The notes beneath the pieces were generated by a model. It saw only the letters and a list, made by a program, of their open reading frames with translations, was not told the origin of the DNA and ran no database searches. The position numbers and the translations under genes were made by a program. Of a stretch of DNA of 64,000 nucleotides, positions 56,901 to 64,000 are shown one piece after another. The stretch's first letter is position 1, and every line of letters starts with the position of its first letter. The DNA is from Verrucomicrobiales bacterium (lineage in GTDB: Bacteria; Verrucomicrobiota; Verrucomicrobiia; Limisphaerales; UBA9464): positions 141,301 through 205,300 of the forward strand of contig JAIYBC010000055.1 in assembly GCA_027488845.1 (NCBI GenBank). The letters are read 5' to 3'.

Positions 56901-57012
56901 GCTCGGTGGCTCGGTGGATATCCGGACGGCCGCGACCTTCGGGACCCGGATCGTCCTCGTCGTCCCCGACGTCGGGAGCAACCCGCCCGATGCCCAGCCG
57001 TCGCACGCCTAG
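53932..57012 (+). CDS. Propeller-type (HTCS-like) sensor histidine kinase
   Basis: 1026 residues from ATG 53932, which starts a signal peptide ('RLLLSWVWFASCGTRAVGA'); GTG codons at 53839 and 53863 are alternatives. Two-component regulator propeller repeats ('DGHLWFSTYRGLVRFDG', 'DGNLWIGSWVQGLWR') form the periplasmic sensor, followed by a Y_Y_Y domain, a transmembrane helix, then a HisKA_3 domain with phospho-His822 in 'ELHDSLGQNL' (codon 56395), and HATPase with 'DDGCGFD' and 'GNGLSNIRERA'. Such receptors sense polysaccharide fragments in Bacteroidetes. No response regulator gene lies next to it. Confidence 0.88.
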   Translation: MRSVRLLLSWVWFASCGTRAVGALVPLELGDEYTIRSYSVDEGLPQNSVTRITQTPDGHLWFSTYRGLVRFDGVRFTVFDRSNSRVIDGQDSVNTFFKDSKGRITVEFKGGQLVWVQDGVLTRGLEYGLPKQFPSIRGESPDGRRYFENPSTGTWYAETEDGRYEETRPIWADGKRLVDLTSLHIQEGGIPWLRLDGRWVQVVLDELVRLVPGPSGKVRKLVQAVASREGGAWLVSDWGIHRIRDGRFLAEIPFPEPIGDSSAGLEDRDGNLWIGSWVQGLWRCSPDGGIQRFALDRGAPSEPVRSLYEDSEGNIWMGMEGSGLHRLRRRAFRTARTGSDAASSITRSVAEDSRGRIWFAGQEGVSVVDPTAGAKPRLILEQALSRSVLFDSAGTTWVGTYSGMIHRLDAEWRLRPDLLEMEERRNVAVLFEEPGVGIWVGREDGLSRVVGNRLMRVPLPVSQEVSGVRAMALDSRNRLWLGLDGGGLLVRESGSWSRIPLPGLPERLTVSALLVDSDQTVWVAIAAGGLVRIRDGQAKRLQPGEAGLPKWPSSLEEDRHGHLWIGSSDGVYRVDRAILNGWADGVEVTGVPRRFGREDGMETSECSAGIQPSVVRSRGGQIWFATFGGVAVVDPDRLPPSPSPPRAQVEVLEYGGSRRQTVFLSGDADRVDRPGVPPIEIPTGSQSVELRYTAPRFMGAEQVRFRYRLAGLESEWNPAGSRRVASFQGLPPGDYRFEVAACNEDGVWGPPSHGVEFRILPRFHQTWWFRGGMVLALLGLAAAAYKARIRGFTRENLARKAFSQRLIDSQEAERQRIARELHDSLGQNLLVIRNRLALAQQHLGNPDRVAEQLREAADVTSGSVREVREISQNLRPFQLDELGLERALSASLQRIASSSAIQIRWSLSGVGEHIPRELGIHLFRIVQECVNNVVKHSHAATCEVLVSREPGRVVVEIVDDGCGFDLEQTEYDRAIGGGNGLSNIRERARLLGGSVDIRTAATFGTRIVLVVPDVGSNPPDAQPSHA

Positions 57013-57130
57013 GCGCGGCGCTGCCACGGCCGCTGTCGCCGGCATCCCGGACGCCCCCAAGCCTCCCGGCGGATTTCCATGGCTGTCCACCCGGGGTCCC
57101 GTCCAATCTTGGCGATCCACTTCCTGAATA

Positions 57131-57148
57131 ACTCCGGCTGACCGGAGT
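57131..57148. terminator. Short hairpin between kinase and PVC gene
   Basis: ACTCCGG-CTGA-CCGGAGT gives a 7-bp stem with a 4-nt loop, 20 bp before the ATG of the PVC protein. Without a U-run it could be a weak terminator or a leader structure; it is close enough to affect the ribosome site. Confidence 0.45.
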
Positions 57149-57167
57149 CCACAGGGGGACTTTTCAC

Positions 57168-60100
57168 ATGAATCCAATCCGTGCCTTCCTGCTTCTCATC
57201 CCGCTCTCCGGCCTGATCGCCTCCGGTGCCGGGTTCCGGCCGAACCCCGGCGACCACATCGCCATCGTGGGTGGCGCCATGGCCGACCGCATGCAGCATT
57301 CGGGACATTTCGAGACGCTCCTGCAGGACCGCTTTCCCGACCACCGGCTCGTGGTCCGCAACCTCGCCGCGGCGGGCGACGAGGTGGCCAACCGTCATCG
57401 CTCCGAGAACTTCGGTTCGCCGGACGACTGGTTGCGGCGGGTGAAGGCCGACGTCGTCTTCGCCTTCTTCGGATACAACGAGTCGTTCCAGGGCGCGGAG
57501 GGGCTCCCGAAGTTCCGCAAGGATCTCGACGACTGGGTCAAGCATGTGCGGGCGACGGACTACTCCGGACGTGGCGCGGCCCGCGTCGTCCTGTTCTCCC
57601 CCATCGCCAACGAGCGCCATCCGAACCCGGACTTCCCCGACCTTTCCGGGAACAACCCGGCGCTGCGCGCGTACACGGCCGCCATCGAACAGGTCGCGAA
57701 GGAAAACGGGGTGCCGTTCGTCGACGCCTTCAACCCCTCGCTGGAACTCTCCGCCTCCCTGAAGAAGGCGGGCCGCTCCCTGACCATCGACGGTTTCCTC
57801 ACCTCCGATGACGGTGATCGGGCCTTGGCGCCGGTCCTCTTCGAAGGCCTGATCGGCGAGAAGCCGCCGGCCGGCGACATGGAGAAGCTCCGCGCCGCGG
57901 TGAACGAGAAGAACTGGCAGTGGCATCAGCGCTACCGGACGGTGGACGGCTACAACGTGTACGGCGGCCGTTCGGCATTGGCCTACCAGCCCGGCAAGGG
58001 CGGCTTCGTGAGCGACCGCAACGCGTCCGAACCCTACATCTCCAACTACAAGGTCATGCAGGAGGAGATGTCGCAGCGCGACGTCCTCACCGCCAACCGC
58101 GACCAGCGCGTCTGGGCCGTGGCCCGGGACACCGACCTCGTGGTCGACGACTCGAACCTGCCGCCGGTCACCCGGATCGTCTCCAACAAGCCCGGCCCGA
58201 ACCCGGACGGCAGCCCGGTGTACATCGACGGCGAACAGGCCATCTCGAAGATGACCGTGCACAGCGGGATGAAGGTGAACCTCTTCGCCGACGAGAAGCG
58301 TTTCCCGGAGCTGAAGAACCCGCTGCAGATGGCCTGGGACACCCGCGGTCGGCTCTGGATCGCGACCTGGCCGAACTACCCGGAGCGGACGCCCACCAGC
58401 AAGGAAGGGGACCGTTTGCTCGTGTTCGAGGACACCGACCTCGACGGCAAGGCCGACAAGGTGACCACGTTCGCCGACGACCTGAACTGCCCGACCGGCT
58501 TCCAGTTCTACAAGGACGGCGTCCTCGTCGTGCAGGCGCCGGACCTGTGGTTCCTGCGGGACACCGACGGAGACGGCCGGGCGGATTCGCGTGAGCGGGT
58601 CCTGATGGGCCTCGATTCCGCGGACTCCCACCACACCGCGAACGCCATCTGCCTCGATCCGGGCGGCGCGATCTACCTCAGCGACGGCGTCTTCCACCGC
58701 TCCCAGGTGGAGACGGGCTTCGGACCGGTCCGCAACAACGACGCGGCCATCTACCGTTACGAGCCCCGCACCCACCGGTTCGAGACCTACATCCCGTACG
58801 GATTCGCCAATCCCCATGGCCGCGTGTTCGACCACTGGGGCAACGACCTCGTCACCGACGCCACCGGCAACAACACCTACTTCGGCGCGGCCATCAGCGG
58901 CCGCCTGGACCATCCGGCCAAGCATCCCGGAATGCGCGAGTTCTGGAACCGCCCGTCCCGTCCGTGTCCGGGAACCGGCATCCTCACCAGCCGCCACTTC
59001 CCCGAGGAGTTCCAGGGCAATTTCCTCAACCTCAACGTCATCTCCTTCCAGGGCATCTACCGGGTCAAGGTCTCCGAGGAGGGCTCGGGCCTGAAGGGCG
59101 AGACGCTGGAGAACCTCATCTCCTCCTCCGATCCCAACTTCCGTCCCATCTGCATCAGCACCGGGCCCGACGGCGCCCTCTACTTCGCGGATTGGCACCA
59201 GTCGATCATCGGCCACATGCAGCACCATCTGCGCGATCCGAACCGCGGCCATGAGCACGGACGCATCTACCGGATCACCTACGAGGGCCGGCCGCTGATG
59301 AAGCCGGCCAAGATCCACGGGCAGCCCATCCCGGCGCTGCTCGACCTGCTGAAGGAGCCGGAGAACCAGACCCGCGAGCTGGCCAAGATCGAACTCGGTG
59401 GACGTCCTGCCGAGGCGGTCGTCGCCGCGGTGAAGAAGTGGACCGCCGGACTGGACGCCAAGGACCCGGCCTACGAGCACCACATGATGGAGGCCCTCTG
59501 GGTCCACCAGTGGATGAACGTGGTGGATGCCGGACTGCTTTCGCGGATGCTGAAGTCGCCCGAGCCCCGGGCCCGGGCCGCCGCGGGTCGCGTGCTGTGC
59601 TACTGGCGCGACCGCGTGCCCGACGCCCTGGAACGGTTCTCCGAACTGGCCGTCGACGAGCATCCGCGCGTCCGGCTGGAGGCGGTCCGTGCGGCCAGCT
59701 TCTACCGTGAGCCCGCCGCCGCCGAGGTCGCCCTCGCCGCGCTGCGCAAGCCGCTGGACTACTACCTCGAGTACACCCTCAAGGAGACGCTCCGCCAGCT
59801 GGAGCCGGCCTGGAGGCGGTCCATCGCCGAGGGACGTCCGGTGGCGAAGGACAACCCGGCCGGTCTCGGCTACCTGCTGAAGTCCCTCGGCACCGCCGAG
59901 GTGATGAAGCTGCCGCGCATCGAACCGGTCGTGGCCGACCTCGTGACCCGGCCCGGACTCACCGACGCGGACCGTGCGACGGCCTTGGCCGAATTGGCGG
60001 CCTTCCGCAAGTCGGCGAAGACCGCGCTCATCCTGGAGATGCTGCGCAATCCCGCCGGCCGCACGGATGACGCCACCGCGAGCCTGGCCCGCCTGCTGCC

Positions 60101-61580
60101 CATCCAGCCGGCGTCGGAACTGAAGTCGGCCCGCGCCGAGCTGCTCGCCTTGGCCGGCGCCGAGGCCAGCCCTGCCGTGAAGCCCGCGGCTTGGGCCGCC
60201 CTTGTGGCCGCGGACGGTGGATTCGACGGCGTCTGGAAGGAGGCGACGGAGGCGAAGTCGCTCCCCGCGCTGGTCAACGGCATCCCGCTGCTCAACGACG
60301 CCGACATCCGGGCGAAGGCCTACGGTCCCGTTTCCGCCCTGCTCGGTGACGGCACCCGGAACGCGGTCGCGGCCAAGGGCGGTGCCCGGTATGTGCGCAT
60401 CTCCCTGCCGCGTCGCGGCACCCTGACCCTCGCCGAGGTGGAGGTCTTCGCCGACGGCGCCAACGTCGCCTCCCGCGGCCGGGCCCGGCAGTCGACCACC
60501 GCCAACGGCGCCGACGCTTCGCGGGCCATCGACGGCAAGACCCATGGCATCTTCGGGATGAACTCCCAGACCCATTCCGCGGAGAACGAGAACCAGCCCT
60601 GGTGGGAAGTGGACCTCGGCTCCGAGCAGCCTGTGGAGGGCGTCGCCGTGTGGAACCGCACCGAGGACAACCTCGGTCGTCGTCTGGACGGCTTCACCTT
60701 GACCCTCCTGGACGGTGCGCGTCAGGAGGTCTTCGCCCAGAAGGGCATTCCGGCGCCGGAACGCAGTGTCCGGATCCCCGTTTCGCTCGACCCGGCCGAG
60801 GGTCTGCGTCGCGCGGCCATCCGCGGACTGGTCAGCATGAACACGCACCAGGAAGAGCTGTTCGCGGCCTTCTCCGGCCTGATCGCCCGGGGGGAGAGCG
60901 TCACCGCGGCGGCCCAGGGCATCCGGCAGCTTCCGCGCGGTTCCTGGAAGCCGGCTCCGGCCTCCGAGGCGGCGAAGGCGCTGGTGGCCTGGGCCGGCAA
61001 GACCCCGGCCGACGCCCGCACCGCGCAACCGTTCATCGAGGCACTCCAGACCGCCGGCGACCTTGCCGGGCTGCTTCCTTCTTCGGATGCCGACGCGTTG
61101 AGGGCTCAGCTGAAGGCCCTGCGGGTCGACGTCTTCGTGTTGCGCACGGTCCGCGAGCAGATGCGCTACGACACCCCGCGCCTGGTCGTCGAGGCGGGCA
61201 AGCCGTTCGAGGTCATCCTCGAGAACGACGACTTCATGCCGCACAACCTCGTCGTGATGAAGCCGAACTCCCGGGAGCTGGTCGGCGTCATCGCCGACAT
61301 GATGCAGCCCACGCAGCTCGACGGACAGGGCAGGGCGTTCGTTCCGGCCAATCCGGCGATCCTCGGGGCGACCAAGCTGGTCGAGGCGGGCCAGAGCGCG
61401 CGGCTCAAGCTCACCGCGCCGGAAGCCGAGGGCGACTACGAGTACGTCTGCACATTCCCGGGCCACTGGCCCGTGATGTGGGGCCGCCTCGTGGTCACCA
61501 AGGACGTGGACGCCTATCTCAAGAAGAACCCGGTGGCTCCCGCCGTCGGGGCCGGACATGAACACAAGGACGGCGAGTAG
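57168..61580 (+). CDS. PVC-type membrane-bound dehydrogenase-like protein with SGNH-like, propeller, HEAT, discoidin-like and cupredoxin domains
   Basis: 1470 residues; ATG 57168 has AGGGGG nine bases upstream and a signal peptide. Order: SGNH-like (25-230; where GDS is expected it reads 'GGAMAD', so the nucleophile looks lost); six-bladed soluble-glucose-dehydrogenase-like propeller (about 361-705; 'QMAWDTRGRLWIATWPNYPER', 'CISTGPDGALYFADWHQSI'); HEAT repeats (715-1065); F5/8C-like beta-sandwich (about 1068-1195); C-terminal cupredoxin with type-1 copper ligands His1359, Cys1428, His1433 and Met1437. No CxxCH heme site. Exported electron-transfer dehydrogenase is the best guess; propeller substrate unknown. 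Confidence 0.9.
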   Translation: MNPIRAFLLLIPLSGLIASGAGFRPNPGDHIAIVGGAMADRMQHSGHFETLLQDRFPDHRLVVRNLAAAGDEVANRHRSENFGSPDDWLRRVKADVVFAFFGYNESFQGAEGLPKFRKDLDDWVKHVRATDYSGRGAARVVLFSPIANERHPNPDFPDLSGNNPALRAYTAAIEQVAKENGVPFVDAFNPSLELSASLKKAGRSLTIDGFLTSDDGDRALAPVLFEGLIGEKPPAGDMEKLRAAVNEKNWQWHQRYRTVDGYNVYGGRSALAYQPGKGGFVSDRNASEPYISNYKVMQEEMSQRDVLTANRDQRVWAVARDTDLVVDDSNLPPVTRIVSNKPGPNPDGSPVYIDGEQAISKMTVHSGMKVNLFADEKRFPELKNPLQMAWDTRGRLWIATWPNYPERTPTSKEGDRLLVFEDTDLDGKADKVTTFADDLNCPTGFQFYKDGVLVVQAPDLWFLRDTDGDGRADSRERVLMGLDSADSHHTANAICLDPGGAIYLSDGVFHRSQVETGFGPVRNNDAAIYRYEPRTHRFETYIPYGFANPHGRVFDHWGNDLVTDATGNNTYFGAAISGRLDHPAKHPGMREFWNRPSRPCPGTGILTSRHFPEEFQGNFLNLNVISFQGIYRVKVSEEGSGLKGETLENLISSSDPNFRPICISTGPDGALYFADWHQSIIGHMQHHLRDPNRGHEHGRIYRITYEGRPLMKPAKIHGQPIPALLDLLKEPENQTRELAKIELGGRPAEAVVAAVKKWTAGLDAKDPAYEHHMMEALWVHQWMNVVDAGLLSRMLKSPEPRARAAAGRVLCYWRDRVPDALERFSELAVDEHPRVRLEAVRAASFYREPAAAEVALAALRKPLDYYLEYTLKETLRQLEPAWRRSIAEGRPVAKDNPAGLGYLLKSLGTAEVMKLPRIEPVVADLVTRPGLTDADRATALAELAAFRKSAKTALILEMLRNPAGRTDDATASLARLLPIQPASELKSARAELLALAGAEASPAVKPAAWAALVAADGGFDGVWKEATEAKSLPALVNGIPLLNDADIRAKAYGPVSALLGDGTRNAVAAKGGARYVRISLPRRGTLTLAEVEVFADGANVASRGRARQSTTANGADASRAIDGKTHGIFGMNSQTHSAENENQPWWEVDLGSEQPVEGVAVWNRTEDNLGRRLDGFTLTLLDGARQEVFAQKGIPAPERSVRIPVSLDPAEGLRRAAIRGLVSMNTHQEELFAAFSGLIARGESVTAAAQGIRQLPRGSWKPAPASEAAKALVAWAGKTPADARTAQPFIEALQTAGDLAGLLPSSDADALRAQLKALRVDVFVLRTVREQMRYDTPRLVVEAGKPFEVILENDDFMPHNLVVMKPNSRELVGVIADMMQPTQLDGQGRAFVPANPAILGATKLVEAGQSARLKLTAPEAEGDYEYVCTFPGHWPVMWGRLVVTKDVDAYLKKNPVAPAVGAGHEHKDGE

Positions 61581-61624
61581 CCGTCGCCTCCACGGATCCG
61601 CGGAAGCGGCTCCGAGGAAAATGA

Positions 61625-61660
61625 GCGGCCGGAGGATTCCTTCCTTCGGCCGCCTTTTTG
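61625..61660 (+). terminator. Intrinsic terminator after PVC gene
   Basis: GCGGCCG (61625-61631) pairs with CGGCCGC (61647-61653), followed by CTTTTTG. About 45 bp past the stop; strong rho-independent signal. Confidence 0.88.
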
Positions 61661-61768
61661 TTGCCTCATCCGGGTGACTCCCCATCCAGCGGAATGCCCG
61701 GCAACCAGATGCGCCCCGCCTGCATGCACCTTCGGCTCAGCGCCGTGACACGATGTGGTCGTGACCCG

Positions 61769-64000
61769 ATGGGATGGTTTCTCCTGACCGTCGTTCTCCA
61801 TTTCGCCTTGTCCGGAGTCCTACGGTTGGTGGCGCAGTCTCCCCAACTGGTCGTCAGCATCGACCGCACGACCCGTGGTTGGGCCGACCTTGCGATGGGA
61901 GGGCCTTCTTCGGAGGACGATGCCGATGCGTCCCGCAATCCGGACGCCGCCTTCCGCCACGTCCCGGGTTTCGGCAATCCCCATGCGGACGCCGGGGCAC
62001 GCGGCTTGGATCTGCCGCGCCTGAACGACGGCAGGTTCGCCCTCAACGGGGACGATCCGGCGAACAGCACCTGGTTTGACACGAGGACCAATTCCCGTGT
62101 GTTCCTCGATCTCGGGGCGGCTCTCGAGATCGCGCGGATCAATGTCTTCTCGTGGCACTCAGGGGCGCTTTCGCCCCAACGCTACACGCTTTGGGCGGCC
62201 GACGGAGATGGGCCTCCGGACGTCGGGGTGGCTGTCCTCGGCCGGGGATGGAGGAAGCTCGCCGAGGTGGACACGAGAGCGCTGGGGGAAGGCGGCAAGC
62301 AGGGTTCCTGCATCCAGGCCAACGGAGGCGTGATCGGCCGGTATCGCTATCTCCTTTTCGACCTGGTGCCGAACAAACCCGAGTGGAGCCGCGGCGGATT
62401 CCTCTCGGAGATCGACGTCCATGCGGCCGGGCGGAAGCTCGATGCCGTCGTCGTGGTGCCGAGGGTGGCGGCGCAGCAGACGTTGTCCTTCGGGGACCTG
62501 CAGCGGTCCAAGCCGTTGAAGGACGAGACGGAGTTCCTCGTCGCGGGACCGAAGCTCTACGGGTTCGGCTCGATGGATGGGGATTTTCCCAAGGTCGGTC
62601 GGCTCGATGGAAACCAGGGAGGCGTCTGGTGTCACCCGATCAAGCTGTTGGATGCCTTCGGTTTTGTGATCCATGAAGACGGTCAGAAGGCGTGGCCGCT
62701 CCTGGGGCCATCGCGCTTCGAGCACGACTTCGTCTCGGCCCGGTTCCATTTCGAACGCAACGGCCTCGTGGTGACGCGGCGGGACTTCGTTCCCGAGGAA
62801 GAGCCGGCGTTGGTCTCGCTGCTCGATGTGCACAACGAATCGGATCGGCCGCGTGAATTGACCGTTCGGTTCTCGGCCGCCGTCCATCTCCTTCCCAGTT
62901 ATGGATCGGATCTGCCCGATGGGGCCGATGTCCTGACGTTTCAGGACGGCCTGATGGTTGGCTTGGATTCCGCAATGCCCGGAAAGTGGGGTGTGGTCGT
63001 CGGCAGCGATCCGTCGCCGATCGGCCACGGAATCGCGGGCAGCCGCGGCCACATGGACTGTCGAGTCCGCCTGCCGGCCAAGGCGGGCGCCAAGCTGAGG
63101 TTTCTTGTCGTCGGCGAACACCGTGGCGGCGCCGAAGCCGCTCGTGCCCGGTACCAGACCATCGCGGGCCGGACGGGGGAGTTGCTCGCGGCGAAGCGGG
63201 CTCTCTACCGCGGACGGATACTGGGTGGCGTGCGGTTCGAGTGTTCCGATCGTGCGGTCAATGATGCGTTCCTCAGCTCCAAGGCGAACGTCGTGATGTC
63301 GAAGATGGACCTCCGGCCCCACCATCCGGCCCCATTCCTCGCCGCCGGATTCCCGATCTACACCTGGCTCTTCGGCTGCGACAGCCTGCTCTCCACGGCG
63401 GGTGTTGCGGCCGCGGGATTCCAGGAAGAGGCCCGCGACACGCTGACCTGCCTGCTTCACCACTCGGACATCAAGAAGCAGGGGGCTCATGAGGTGGCCA
63501 GCAACGGCCGGCTTCTCGGTTGGGACCATGTCCAGGAGGGACCTCAGTTGGTGGCCGCCTGCTGGGAGCATTTCCTGTGGTCCCGGGACCTCGACTTCCT
63601 CAGGCGCGCCCAACCGGTCTGCGAGAGGATGATCGAACACATGGTGGCCACCGCCGACCGGGATCGCGACGGCTACCTCGAGGGTCCCGCCTTGATGGAA
63701 CAACCCGGGATGGGTTCCGAGCGGCTGGATTCCGTTTGCCACCTCCATGCCGCCTATCGGGCGCTGGCCGCCATGGCGGAGACGTTGGGGGCCGCGTCGG
63801 CCCACGACTACCTGGCCCGAGCCGATGACCTGAGGGGCCGGTTCAACCGGGACTGGTGGAACCCGAAGGAGGGCATGTGGGCGTGTTCCCTGCGGGAGGA
63901 TGACGTCCAGACGATGGACGACTTCTGGGCGGTGGTTTTTCCCCAGCGGACCGGGATCGCCGATCCCGCGAAGGCGGTCCGGGTGATGGACCGCATCCAA
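61769..64000 (+). CDS. Secreted six-hairpin glycosidase-like protein (partial at right edge)
   Basis: 744 codons, open at the window end. Signal peptide 'WFLLTVVLHFALSGVLRLVAQ' from ATG 61769 (in-frame ATGs at 61694, 61709 and 61724 are alternatives). N-terminal discoidin-like beta-sandwich ('STWFDTRTNSRVFLDLG', 'INVFSWHSGALSPQRYTLWAAD'), then a beta-rich region, then an (alpha/alpha)6 helical domain ('YTWLFGCDSLLSTAGVAAAGF', 'LEGPALMEQPGMGSERLDS', 'FNRDWWNPKEGMW') of the amylo-glucosidase/trehalase-like type. The catalytic acid cannot be assigned because the end is missing. Probably cleaves extracellular glycans. Confidence 0.8.
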   Translation, partial: MGWFLLTVVLHFALSGVLRLVAQSPQLVVSIDRTTRGWADLAMGGPSSEDDADASRNPDAAFRHVPGFGNPHADAGARGLDLPRLNDGRFALNGDDPANSTWFDTRTNSRVFLDLGAALEIARINVFSWHSGALSPQRYTLWAADGDGPPDVGVAVLGRGWRKLAEVDTRALGEGGKQGSCIQANGGVIGRYRYLLFDLVPNKPEWSRGGFLSEIDVHAAGRKLDAVVVVPRVAAQQTLSFGDLQRSKPLKDETEFLVAGPKLYGFGSMDGDFPKVGRLDGNQGGVWCHPIKLLDAFGFVIHEDGQKAWPLLGPSRFEHDFVSARFHFERNGLVVTRRDFVPEEEPALVSLLDVHNESDRPRELTVRFSAAVHLLPSYGSDLPDGADVLTFQDGLMVGLDSAMPGKWGVVVGSDPSPIGHGIAGSRGHMDCRVRLPAKAGAKLRFLVVGEHRGGAEAARARYQTIAGRTGELLAAKRALYRGRILGGVRFECSDRAVNDAFLSSKANVVMSKMDLRPHHPAPFLAAGFPIYTWLFGCDSLLSTAGVAAAGFQEEARDTLTCLLHHSDIKKQGAHEVASNGRLLGWDHVQEGPQLVAACWEHFLWSRDLDFLRRAQPVCERMIEHMVATADRDRDGYLEGPALMEQPGMGSERLDSVCHLHAAYRALAAMAETLGAASAHDYLARADDLRGRFNRDWWNPKEGMWACSLREDDVQTMDDFWAVVFPQRTGIADPAKAVRVMDRIQ

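Noticed and set aside
57009-61685. A very long open frame on the minus strand opposite the PVC gene
   Set aside because: It is an antisense product of high GC; amino-acid composition is skewed to Arg, Gly, Val and His, without domains, while the plus frame carries clear domain motifs.

Overview
This 64 kb window is a contiguous piece of a GC-rich bacterial chromosome, most likely from the PVC superphylum and probably Verrucomicrobiota (Pedosphaera/Limisphaerales-like). The case rests on gene content. There are two ECF-sigma plus Ser/Thr-kinase-WD40 modules, a PVC-type beta-propeller 'membrane-bound dehydrogenase' fused to a cupredoxin, a DUF1080 lipoprotein, a PEP-CTERM protein, a PilD-type prepilin peptidase and large secreted multi-domain proteins. 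Short-period (7-9 bp) tandem repeats recur between genes. I see no insertion sequence, prophage, CRISPR array or integrase; the region reads as ordinary chromosome with strong lineage-specific accessory content.

Layout, left to right. (1) 1-7068, minus strand: a 1163-residue protein joining 2-oxoacid dehydrogenase E1 alpha, E1 beta, a lipoyl domain and a FabH-like ketoacyl synthase, followed by an ECF sigma factor and a kinase-WD40 protein that runs off the left edge. (2) 7187-8991: a Tat/lipoprotein SGNH hydrolase coupled to an O-methyltransferase. (3) 9151-13178: a second sigma/kinase-WD40 pair, then a giant secreted Asp-box/Cys-rich/Ig/LamG protein. (4) 17240-22775: HemQ (coproheme decarboxylase), an MBL-fold hydrolase, a Gfo/Idh/MocA oxidoreductase, a small membrane protein, prepilin peptidase and AroE. 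(5) 23135-25970: a FeoA-FeoA-FeoB ferrous iron system. (6) 26110-29501: three small genes (PPOX, DsrE, NTF2-like) read leftward from a near-consensus sigma-54 promoter, divergent from a GAF-type sigma-54 activator. (7) 29781-39391: PEP-CTERM protein, groEL-groES-dnaK, recF, DUF481 outer-membrane protein, PfkB kinase. (8) 39640-44925: HDOD, CheX and a two-receiver/STAS response regulator, then a tightly coupled trio of unknown function. (9) 45018-56k: tRNA-Leu(CAA), LRR protein, DUF1080 lipoprotein, a ccsA/hemX-hemA-hemC heme cluster, an IMPase, a ceramidase-like enzyme and a propeller histidine kinase. (10) 57168-64000: the PVC propeller-cupredoxin giant and a truncated (alpha/alpha)6 glycosidase-like protein.

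Three functional themes emerge. First, heme and iron: hemX-like/hemA/hemC make porphyrin precursors, HemQ would finish heme by the coproporphyrin route, and Feo supplies ferrous iron. Second, signalling: sigma/kinase pairs, CheX/REC/HDOD, the sigma-54 activator and a propeller histidine kinase. Third, extracellular carbohydrate or organic-matter breakdown: DUF1080, PVC enzyme, glycosidase-like protein and secreted repeat proteins.

The most unusual items are the E1-lipoyl-ketosynthase fusion in an apparent operon with a sigma/kinase pair, the divergent sigma-54 stress-type cassette with a Cys-cluster GAF activator, and the cupredoxin-terminated PVC protein. All functions are inferred by reading motifs; no database search was run.
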